Positions 22,856-29,490 of a stretch of 29,490 nucleotides of DNA are shown here, piece by piece. A program made the position numbers and the translations under genes. The DNA lies in assembly GCA_014379915.1 (NCBI GenBank), contig JACMKV010000022.1, forward strand, positions 1 through 29,490. Direction: 5' to 3'. This DNA is from Burkholderiales bacterium (GTDB lineage Bacteria; Pseudomonadota; Gammaproteobacteria; Burkholderiales; JACMKV01). Below the pieces are notes generated by a model that saw only the letters and a program-made list of their open reading frames with translations, made no database searches and was not told where the DNA came from. Position 1 is the first letter of the stretch. Each line of letters opens with the position of its first letter.

Positions 22856-24949
22856 TCATGCGGCGAGCTTGGAAATGTCGGCGACCTGGTTCATCTCCCG
22901 CCGCAAGTCGGCGAGCAGGCCTAGACGATTCTGTCGCAGCGCCGGATCGTCCACCATCACCATGACCGAATCGAAAAAAGCGTCTACCGGGGATTTGAGA
23001 ACGGCGAACGTTTTCAGGTACCCGGTAAAGTCGCCGCGCCTGAATAACGGGGCAGCCTGCCGGGCAGCCGATTGCAGCGCGTGGAACAAGGCAAGCTCGG
23101 CCGGATCTTGCAGCATGCCTGCCTCGGCGTTCAAGAAAGAAACACCCTTGGCGTCCGCCTGCTTCAGGATGTTGACGACGCGCTTGTTGGCGGCGGCGAG
23201 ACTTTCCGCTTCGGGCAGCGCGCTGAACGCGCGAACCGCCGCAAGCTGGTACGGAACGCGGTGGAGCTGCATCGGCCGCATGCACAGCACCGCTTCGACC
23301 TCGTTCGCGCTATAACCGGTTTCGCGTAGGTAGCCGCGCAAGCGCTCCAGAATGAAGCTTTCGAGATCGCCACGAGCATCGGCCACCATGCCATCCGGAA
23401 ACACCGAAAACGCAGCGGCCACGATCGCGTCGAGCGGAACAGGGAGCCCACCCTCGACCAGAATGCGGACAACGCCGAGCGCGTGACGGCGCAATGCGAA
23501 CGGATCCTTGTCGCCGCTCGGCTGCTGGCCGATGCCGAACAACCCGGCCAGCGCTTCGAGCTTGTCGGCGAGCGCGACGCTGGTCGAAACGCCGTCGGGC
23601 GGCAGCGCGTCGCCGGCGAATTTCGGCCGGTAGTGAAACTCGATCGCGTCGCCGACTTCCGCCGGTTCGCCGTCAGCCATCGCATAGTAGCGCCCCATGA
23701 CGCCCTGCAATTCGGGGAATTCCCCAACCATGTCGGTCAGGAGATCGGCCTTGCACAAGTGGGCGGCGCGCCGCGCCAGCGCCGGGTCCGCGTTTGTTTT
23801 GCCCGCGATCAGAACCGCCAGCTTTTGCAGCCGTTCGACCCGTTCGAGCTGGCTGCCCAGCTTGCGGTTATAAACGACGTCCGCCAGTCTGGGTACGCGC
23901 GCATCCAGCGGGGTTTTCCGGTCCTGGTCAAAGAAAAATTTAGCGTCCGACAAGCGCGCGCGCAGTACGCGCTCGTTGCCGCGAACGATTTCGCCCGGTT
24001 CATCGGTCGGCAGATTGCTGACGATCAGAAAGCGGTTCTGCAATTTGCCGTCTGCATCGGCCAACGGGAAGTACTTCTGATGCTGCTGCATCGACAGGAT
24101 CAGGCACTCGTGCGGTACGCCCAGGAATGCCGTATCAAATGCACCGCGATAGATCGCCGGCCACTCGACCAGCGCCGTTACTTCGTCGAGCAAGGCGTCC
24201 GATTGGATAATGCGCTCGCCGTCCGCCGCCATGGTCAATCCGGCTTCGATCATGGCGCGGCGCTCCTCGAAGTTGGCAATGACGCGGCCTTCCGTCCGCA
24301 GCGTTTCGGCGTAACTATCGGCATCCCTGATCGGAATTTCGCCTGTGCTCAAAAAGCGATGCCCGAGCGTCGTCCGGTAAGCGATCAAGCCAAGCGCTGT
24401 TACGGGCTCGACTTCGCTCCCCAGCACAGCAACCAACTTGTGCGCTGGGCGGACGAACTGTATCTGGTTGCCTTCGGCGTCCTGATAGGACATCACTTTG
24501 GGAATGGGCAGCTTTTCGATCGCATCCTGTAGCGCGCCTTCGAGCGAAGCCCGCAACGGGGCGCCGGCTGCGAGTTGCCGGTAGAAAAGCGTTTCGGTTT
24601 TGCCATCGAGCCTACGCTCCATCTGTTCGACAGTAACTTCCGCCAATCCCATGCTCGCCAGTTTCTTCGTCAGCGTTGGCGTCGGCTTGCCTTCAGCATC
24701 GAGCCCGACCTTGACCGGCATCAGCTTGCGCTCGAATTCATGATCCAGGGATTGCTTGCGGACTGCGTTGATCGTGACCGCCAGCCGCCGTGGTGTCGCA
24801 TAGGGCAGGCTCGTCGAGTCATCGGTCAGAAACCCGCGCTCCTTCAGCCCCGCCGCAAGACCTTCCGCGAAAGCGGCGCCCAATTGCCTGAGCGCTTTCG
24901 GCGGCAGTTCTTCGGTAAGCAATTCGACGAGCAGCGTTGCCGTGGTCAT
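22856..24949 (-). CDS. glyS: Glycyl-tRNA synthetase beta subunit
   Basis: A 697-residue beta subunit of the bacterial alpha2beta2 glycyl-tRNA synthetase; it binds tRNA-Gly and carries HD-like and anticodon-binding regions. The opening TLLVELLTEELPPKALRQLG is the standard GlyS N-terminus. Other landmarks are SMQQHQKYFPLADADGKLQN, FFFDQDRKTPLDARVPRLAD, ADLLTDMVGEFPELQGVMG, PFALRRHALGVVRIL and the C-terminal FFDSVMVMVDDPALRQNRL. Length is normal. Its ATG overlaps the glyQ stop by four bases (ATGA), which would keep the two subunits in step. gmhB follows after 46 bases. Confidence 0.96.
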   Translation of the reverse strand: MTTATLLVELLTEELPPKALRQLGAAFAEGLAAGLKERGFLTDDSTSLPYATPRRLAVTINAVRKQSLDHEFERKLMPVKVGLDAEGKPTPTLTKKLASMGLAEVTVEQMERRLDGKTETLFYRQLAAGAPLRASLEGALQDAIEKLPIPKVMSYQDAEGNQIQFVRPAHKLVAVLGSEVEPVTALGLIAYRTTLGHRFLSTGEIPIRDADSYAETLRTEGRVIANFEERRAMIEAGLTMAADGERIIQSDALLDEVTALVEWPAIYRGAFDTAFLGVPHECLILSMQQHQKYFPLADADGKLQNRFLIVSNLPTDEPGEIVRGNERVLRARLSDAKFFFDQDRKTPLDARVPRLADVVYNRKLGSQLERVERLQKLAVLIAGKTNADPALARRAAHLCKADLLTDMVGEFPELQGVMGRYYAMADGEPAEVGDAIEFHYRPKFAGDALPPDGVSTSVALADKLEALAGLFGIGQQPSGDKDPFALRRHALGVVRILVEGGLPVPLDAIVAAAFSVFPDGMVADARGDLESFILERLRGYLRETGYSANEVEAVLCMRPMQLHRVPYQLAAVRAFSALPEAESLAAANKRVVNILKQADAKGVSFLNAEAGMLQDPAELALFHALQSAARQAAPLFRRGDFTGYLKTFAVLKSPVDAFFDSVMVMVDDPALRQNRLGLLADLRREMNQVADISKLAA

Positions 24950-25890
24950 GCGTGCTGACCGGCGAGCGTCATTTCGGTTTCGATTTTCGGCGCCATCGGA
25001 AAGCCGAGGCGCTCGCGCGATTCGTAATAGGCTTGCGCGACGAGCCTCGACAAGTTACGAATCCGGCCGATGTAAGCCGCGCGCTCGGTCACCGAAATCG
25101 CACCGCGCGCATCGAGCAGATTGAACGTGTGCGCGGCTTTCAGCACCATTTCATAGGCCGGCAGCGACAGGTTCGCGACGATCAGGCGATTCGCCTCGGA
25201 CTCGTAATCGGCGAAATGCCTGAATTGCAAGTCCGCATTCAAGTGCTCGAAATTGTAGGCCGATTGCTCGACCTCGTTCTGATGGTAGACGTCGCGATAG
25301 CGCAGAATGCGCTCAGCGCCGCGCTTTCCGCCAACATCCGGCGATTTTGTCCAGACCAGATCGTAAACGCTTTCCACGCCCTGCAAATACATCGCCAGCC
25401 GCTCGAGGCCGTAGGTGATTTCGCCCAGGATGGGTTTGCAATTCAGGCCGCCGATCTGCTGGAAATAGGTGAATTGCGTGACCTCCATGCCATTCAGCCA
25501 GACTTCCCAGCCGAGCCCCCACGCGCCCAGCGTCGGATTTTCCCAATCGTCCTCGACGAAGCGCACGTCGTTCTTGCTGGTGTCGATACCGATCGCTCGC
25601 AGCGAACCGAGGTAGAGATCGAGAATATCCCGCGGCGCGGGTTTCAGCACGACCTGAAATTGATAGTAGTGCTGGAGCCGGTTTGGATTGTCGCCGTAAC
25701 GCCCGTCCTTGGGCCGCCGCGACGGCTGAACGTAGGCAGCGCGCCATGGCTCGGGTCCTAGCGCGCGCAAAAAAGTAGCGGTATGCGAGGTGCCGGCGCC
25801 GACTTCCATGTCGTAGGGTTGCAGCAGCGCGCAGCCTTGCTCGTCCCAGTAACTCTGCAGCGTGGAAATCAGTGCTTGAAAAGTCAGCAT
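24946..25890 (-). CDS. glyQ: Glycyl-tRNA synthetase alpha subunit
   Basis: A 314-residue catalytic alpha subunit (class II synthetase core) of the heterotetrameric enzyme. MLTFQALISTLQSYWDEQGC, the LQPYDMEVGAGTSHTATFLR motif, YVQPSRRPKDGRYGDNPNRL, FVEDDWENPTLGAWGLGWEV, the GMEVTQFTYFQQIGG motif and GEITYGLERLAMYLQ are near-invariant in GlyQ. It ends about ten residues past the usual 300, in PKIETEMTLAGQHA. It is the upstream partner of glyS and starts 24 bases after the lnt stop, so lnt-glyQ-glyS may be one transcript. Confidence 0.97.
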   Translation of the reverse strand: MLTFQALISTLQSYWDEQGCALLQPYDMEVGAGTSHTATFLRALGPEPWRAAYVQPSRRPKDGRYGDNPNRLQHYYQFQVVLKPAPRDILDLYLGSLRAIGIDTSKNDVRFVEDDWENPTLGAWGLGWEVWLNGMEVTQFTYFQQIGGLNCKPILGEITYGLERLAMYLQGVESVYDLVWTKSPDVGGKRGAERILRYRDVYHQNEVEQSAYNFEHLNADLQFRHFADYESEANRLIVANLSLPAYEMVLKAAHTFNLLDARGAISVTERAAYIGRIRNLSRLVAQAYYESRERLGFPMAPKIETEMTLAGQHA

Positions 25891-25914
25891 GAGGAATCCG
25901 CGAAAACGCTGATT

Positions 25915-27540
25915 TTACTGTTTTTTGCCGGCAACCGGCAGCGCGCGGGCGCGCACGAAGCTGATGACGAGCAGGATCACGACGATCGTCAGCAGCAGCG
26001 AATTGCCCCAACGCACATACGGCGTCGCGCCGGTATAACCCTGCACCGCAACATTCAACGCCGTCTTTTCGGATAGCGGCGCGACGCGAATCAGCTGACC
26101 GTCGGGCGCAATCGCCGCCGTCGCACCGGTGTTGGTCGAGCGCAGCATCACGCGTCCGGTCTCCAGCGCCCGCGCCTGTGCGATTTGCAGATGTTGCGGA
26201 ATTGCGAGTGAATCGCCGAACCACGCGTCATTGCTGACGTTCACGAGCAAGGTCGCTTGCGGAAGCATGCGGATAATCTCCTCGCCAAAAACATCTTCAT
26301 AACAGATGTCGACCGCCACCTTCTGTCCGCCGACTTCAAGCGGTTTTTGATATACGGCGCCACGTGAAAAATCGGACATCGGAATTTGCAGCCAGCGTAA
26401 AACCCAGCCGAAACCCGGCGGAATAAATTCACCGAACGGCACCAGGTGCGACTTGCGGTAAACCTGCGTCGGCGCAGTACCGAAACTGAAAACGCTGTTG
26501 TAGTAACCGTTGCCGTCGCGCTCCGGCAGGCCGATCAGAACATCGCCGCCGAGTTGCTCGGCATGACCTGCGATGCGCGCCAGATATTTTTCCGGCACCT
26601 GATCGCGCAACAACGGAAACGCCGCCTCCGGCAAAATGATCAGACGCGCGCGGCTGGCCAGCACCAGATCGAGGTAGGTCTTGAGCGTGTTGTCAACCTG
26701 GTCTTCGCGCCATTTCAGTTCCTGCGCGACATTTCCCTGCAACAGGCTGACGGCAAGCGCTTCGCCGATCGGCTGCGTCCAGTCGATTTGTTTGAGCGCG
26801 TAGCCGATCGGCCACAGAAGAACGATGAAAACAGAAATGCAAATCCCCCCCCATCTTGATCTCCCTTTTTTAAACGGAGAGATGCCTTTTAACCCCCCCT
26901 TGAAAAAGGGGGCCGACGCGCCAGCGCGGGGGGATTTTATTTTGGCGTACAAGTAGGTGGCCAAACCCGCACTCATGGCCGTTACCAGCGATACGCCATA
27001 CACACCGAGAATCGGTGCAAAACCGGACAGTGGACTCGCCGGCACCTGCGAATAGCCGATCGCGAGCCAGGGAAAGCCGGTGAACAGATAGCTGCGCAGC
27101 CAGTCGGCCCCCGCCCACAACGCTGGTACGGCCAACACGAAGCGGACGACACTCGATGCCGGCAACTTCGCTTGGAGAAAGGCGACAGCAGCCGGAAACA
27201 ATGCCAAGACGGCGCACAACAATGCCGTGCCGACCCCGGCAATCGCTGCAGGCATGCCGCCGAAATCGTGCAGACTGATATAAATCCAGCTGACCCCAGC
27301 GCCAAAAAAGCCAAGCCCGAAAGCGAAACCCAGTGCCGCCGCGCGGCGCGGCGATTCGGCTTTGCGCCACAGCCCCAGCAATAGCGCCAGTGTGATGACC
27401 GGCAGCGGGAACAGGTAGAAAGGCGCGAAGCCGAGCACAGTTGCCGCGCCAAGCGAACCGGCCATTATCAGCGGCGTCAGCGGCGCGAAAGCGTGCCGAT
27501 GCATTCCGGCAAGCCGGGCTCGCGCGATGGTCTCGGTCAT
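25915..27540 (-). CDS. lnt: Apolipoprotein N-acyltransferase with in-frame repeat insertion
   Basis: A 541-residue inner-membrane enzyme that adds the third acyl chain to lipoproteins. Several N-terminal transmembrane helices (about 22-200) and one near 234-248 flank the periplasmic nitrilase-like domain. The catalytic triad is Glu305 (IILPEAAFP), Lys363 (YRKSHLVPFGE) and Cys413 (VAVDICYEDVFGEE). Residues about 201-233, including APFFKGGLKGISPFKKG, come from a 97-base palindromic element (26841-26937) and are absent from normal Lnt, so the protein is about 33 residues long in that loop. The insertion lies between the last N-terminal helices, not in the catalytic domain, so function may persist. 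It follows corC on the same strand after an 86-base gap. Confidence 0.93.
   Translation of the reverse strand: MTETIARARLAGMHRHAFAPLTPLIMAGSLGAATVLGFAPFYLFPLPVITLALLLGLWRKAESPRRAAALGFAFGLGFFGAGVSWIYISLHDFGGMPAAIAGVGTALLCAVLALFPAAVAFLQAKLPASSVVRFVLAVPALWAGADWLRSYLFTGFPWLAIGYSQVPASPLSGFAPILGVYGVSLVTAMSAGLATYLYAKIKSPRAGASAPFFKGGLKGISPFKKGRSRWGGICISVFIVLLWPIGYALKQIDWTQPIGEALAVSLLQGNVAQELKWREDQVDNTLKTYLDLVLASRARLIILPEAAFPLLRDQVPEKYLARIAGHAEQLGGDVLIGLPERDGNGYYNSVFSFGTAPTQVYRKSHLVPFGEFIPPGFGWVLRWLQIPMSDFSRGAVYQKPLEVGGQKVAVDICYEDVFGEEIIRMLPQATLLVNVSNDAWFGDSLAIPQHLQIAQARALETGRVMLRSTNTGATAAIAPDGQLIRVAPLSEKTALNVAVQGYTGATPYVRWGNSLLLTIVVILLVISFVRARALPVAGKKQ
26841..26937. repeat. 97-base palindromic element inside lnt
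   Basis: The ends AAATCCCCCC and GGGGGGATTT are a perfect 10-base inverted repeat. Inside is a hairpin of CCCCCTT and AAGGGGG around GAA. It is read in frame through lnt on the minus strand as KSPRAGASAPFFKGGLKGIS and onward without a stop. The partial copy at 1983-2017 shares the AAATCCCCCC end and the CCCCCTT hairpin. It has the look of a small non-autonomous (MITE/REP-like) element; no transposase is present. Confidence 0.75.
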
Positions 27541-27626
27541 CCTTCAGTCGAATATCGTAAAACGTTGGAAGAAGCCAGATCGGGCGGACGTTACCGGCCC
27601 GGGGAAAGAAGCGCCGCTGGCGACAC

Positions 27627-28469
27627 TCAAACGTCGACTTCGGGAGCGAGCTTCTCGACGAGCAGCGAATGAACGCGGCGGCTATCGGCGCGCAGCACTT
27701 TGAACTTGAGATTGTCGAAGTGAATTTCCTCGCCGCGCTCGGGCAAGCGGCCGAAGTGGTTCAACACCATGCCGCCGACCGTGTCGTATTCCTCGTCGCT
27801 GTAGCTGGTGCCGAGCGCGACATTAAAATCATCGATTTCAGTCAACGCTTTGACCCGGAACAGGCCGTTTCTGTCCTGCACGATGTTGTCCTCGGTTTCG
27901 TCGAAATCGTATTCGTCTTCGATTTCGCCGACGATCTCCTCGAGCACGTCCTCGATCGTGAGGAGGCCGGCGACGCCGCCGTATTCGTCGACAACGATCG
28001 CCATGTGGTTGCGGTTGCTGCGGAAATCCTTGAGCAGAATGTTGAGCCGTTTGGTTTCGGGAATGAACACCGCCGGGCGCAGCAGTTCGCGGATTTTGAA
28101 TTCCGTGCCGGCGTAATAACGCAGCAGGTCCTTCGCCAGCAGAATCCCGATCACGTTGTCCTTGCTGTCATCGATGACCGGAAAGCGCGAGTGCGCGGTG
28201 GCGATGACCATCGGCATGAATTGCTCCGGCTCGTCGTTGACGTCGATCACGCCCATCTGGCCGCGCGGCACCATGATGTCGCGCGCCTGCAATTCCGCGA
28301 CCTGCAATACGCCTTCGATCATCGACAGCGCATCGGCGTCGAGCAAATCGCGCTCGAACGCCGAGTGCAGCAGCTCGATCAATTGCTCGCGATCTTCCGG
28401 CTCGCGCAGCAGCAAGGCGCCGAGCCGTTCCAGCCAGTTTGGCTTGGCGCGCTCATCGACCGGCATCAC
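27627..28469 (-). CDS. corC: CorC/HlyC-family CBS-domain protein
   Basis: A 280-residue cytosolic protein with two CBS domains (about residues 65-185) and a C-terminal CorC_HlyC transporter-associated domain (about 195-275). Landmarks are the opening of CBS1 QARDIMVPRGQMGVIDVND, SRFPVIDDSKDNVIGILLAK, the CBS2 string AIVVDEYGGVAGLLTIEDVL and EEIVGEIEDEYD. The family is linked to magnesium and cobalt efflux together with CorA; the biochemical role is not settled. Its start overlaps the ybeY stop in an ATGA at 28466-28469, and phoH-ybeY-corC-lnt is the classic gene order. Confidence 0.93.
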   Translation of the reverse strand: MMPVDERAKPNWLERLGALLLREPEDREQLIELLHSAFERDLLDADALSMIEGVLQVAELQARDIMVPRGQMGVIDVNDEPEQFMPMVIATAHSRFPVIDDSKDNVIGILLAKDLLRYYAGTEFKIRELLRPAVFIPETKRLNILLKDFRSNRNHMAIVVDEYGGVAGLLTIEDVLEEIVGEIEDEYDFDETEDNIVQDRNGLFRVKALTEIDDFNVALGTSYSDEEYDTVGGMVLNHFGRLPERGEEIHFDNLKFKVLRADSRRVHSLLVEKLAPEVDV

Positions 28470-29014
28470 CGCGCCACCCCGTGGCGCTTGTCTTCGGCAT
28501 ACGGATCGGGAAAACCAAGTTTCGCGAGCGTCGCCGTCTCCAACGCCTCCATGGCTTCGGCGTCGCTATCCGCTTCGTGATCGTAGCCCTGCAAGTGCAG
28601 CGCGCCGTGCACAACGAGATGCGCGTAATGGGCGCGTAGCGCGATGTTGCGTTCATGCGCTTCGCGCGCAACCACCGCTGCGCACAGCGCGATATCGCCG
28701 GCCAATTGCGTCTGTTCGGAATAAACGAAGGTCAACACGTTGGTCGCGTAGTCGCGGCCGCGAAAATCGCGATTCAGCGCCCTGCCCTCGGCTTCATCGA
28801 CAATGCGTACGGTGATTTCAGCGTCGCGCTCCAGCGCTGCCGTTATCCAGCGCCTGAATTCGACGCGGCTCGGCAAGCCGGTTTCCGGAACGGCATATTG
28901 CAGCGACAGGCTGAGCCTGGGTTTGGGCGCCGGAGGGCGGCGATTTGAAGCGGCGGCGGCTTGACCAGTGTTTCCCGGCGGGGCCGCCATTTTAGGCGAA
29001 GGCTCTGCTTTCAT
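28466..29014 (-). CDS. ybeY: Endoribonuclease YbeY
   Basis: A 182-residue zinc-dependent RNase involved in 16S rRNA 3'-end maturation and 70S ribosome quality control. The metal site is HGALHLQGYDH with His136, His140 and His146. The preceding RDYATNVLTFVYSEQTQLAGDIALC contains the conserved TNVLTF and GDI strings. The N-terminal 30 residues (Pro/Ala-rich) are an extension beyond typical YbeY, and a start at the ninth residue is also possible. The chosen start overlaps the phoH stop as ATGA, which argues for it. Confidence 0.95.
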   Translation of the reverse strand: MKAEPSPKMAAPPGNTGQAAAASNRRPPAPKPRLSLSLQYAVPETGLPSRVEFRRWITAALERDAEITVRIVDEAEGRALNRDFRGRDYATNVLTFVYSEQTQLAGDIALCAAVVAREAHERNIALRAHYAHLVVHGALHLQGYDHEADSDAEAMEALETATLAKLGFPDPYAEDKRHGVAR

Positions 29015-29490
29015 TTTCGCCGCTCGACCCCCGGAAAACCGTTTGCCTGGGCTTCGAAACTTTCATAGGCGTTGACAATCCGCTGCACCAGCGGATGGCG
29101 GACGACGTCTTCGGCAAGGAATGCCGTAAACGCAATGCCGCGCACCGTCGCCAGCACGCTGCGCGCCTCGATCAGGCCGCTTTTCTGGCCGCGCGCGAGG
29201 TCGAGTTGGGTGACGTCGCCGGTGATCACGGCTTTAGCGCCGAAGCCGATTCGCGTCAGAAACATCTTCATCTGCTCAGGCGTCGTGTTTTGTGCCTCGT
29301 CCAGGATGATGAACGAGTGATTCAGCGTGCGGCCGCGCATATAGGCGAGCGGCGCGATTTCGATTGCATTGCGCTCGAACAGCTTCGCCACTTTCTCGAA
29401 ACCCATCAGATCGTATAACGCGTCGTAAAGCGGCCGCAAGTAGGGATCGACTTTCTGCGCCAGATCGCCGGGCAGGAAGCCGAGCCGCTC
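29011..29490 (-). CDS. phoH: PhoH-like ATPase, partial (5' end beyond window)
   Basis: The C-terminal 159 residues of a PhoH/YbeZ-type P-loop ATPase, often paired with YbeY in RNA metabolism. The frame is open to the window end and begins inside GERLGFLPGDLAQKVDPY. The last Gly of the Walker A region is outside. Walker B is HSFIILDEAQNTTPEQMKMF, and sensor-like ITGDVTQLDL follows. The C-terminal end is complete, overlapping the ybeY start by four bases. Confidence 0.93.
   Translation of the reverse strand, partial: ERLGFLPGDLAQKVDPYLRPLYDALYDLMGFEKVAKLFERNAIEIAPLAYMRGRTLNHSFIILDEAQNTTPEQMKMFLTRIGFGAKAVITGDVTQLDLARGQKSGLIEARSVLATVRGIAFTAFLAEDVVRHPLVQRIVNAYESFEAQANGFPGVERRK

Noticed and set aside
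23483..24532. 349-residue plus-strand frame opposite glyS
   Set aside because: Antisense shadow of the conserved glyS gene, caused by high-GC codon bias; no start signal or family features.

Overview
This is a chromosomal window of moderately high GC content. It most likely comes from a betaproteobacterium. The reasons are the lptM-lysA pair, a PilG/PilH/PilI/PilJ/ChpA-type chemosensory operon, a glyQ-glyS-gmhB-plsC string next to phoH-ybeY-corC-lnt, and a short lysine/alanine/proline-rich histone H1-like peptide. The taxonomic placement is an inference from gene content and order. No RNA genes, CRISPR arrays or complete insertion sequences were seen.

Layout. (1) Bases 1-2431 form a decayed patch: a SnoaL-like pseudogene cut by the window edge, one intact glutathione S-transferase, a frameshifted and truncated second GST, and the remnant of an opposite-strand signalling gene with a TolB-like domain. 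The last two are fused tail to tail at about 1765-1781. (2) Bases 2636-8840 hold housekeeping and stress genes: a secreted phytase-like esterase, a Bcp peroxiredoxin, RsmE, a thioredoxin-fold protein coupled to an inositol-monophosphatase-family enzyme, a small frameshifted remnant, and an orphan branched-chain-amino-acid-type binding protein. (3) Bases 8974-18729 are the chemosensory operon pilG-pilH-pilI-pilJ-chpA, which controls type IV pilus behaviour in known relatives. It ends with a 2056-residue CheA-like hybrid kinase. No methyltransferase or methylesterase gene follows; instead there are several inverted repeats and then the histone-like gene. (4) Bases 18997-22809 (minus strand) carry the histone-like peptide, lysA, lptM, a ruined YgjP-type metalloprotease gene, plsC and gmhB. 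(5) Bases 22856-29490 (minus strand) carry glyS, glyQ, lnt, corC, ybeY and phoH (cut by the window end), tightly packed with four-base ATGA overlaps.

How the genes fit together. The right half is a cell-envelope and translation block. GmhB feeds LPS heptose synthesis, PlsC makes phosphatidic acid, Lnt finishes lipoproteins (including LptM, which helps LPS export), GlyQS charges tRNA-Gly, and YbeY/PhoH work on RNA. The pil-chp operon is a self-contained phosphorelay from the PilJ receptor through ChpA to PilG and PilH.

I did not find a clearly new biological system. The points most worth a second look are an in-frame palindromic element that adds about 33 residues to Lnt (with a relative inside a pseudogene at the left), the scar joining two dead genes, the YgjP pseudogene whose HExxH motif is itself broken, the 35-residue histone-like peptide below an AT-rich region with a palindrome, and the long low-complexity linkers of ChpA.
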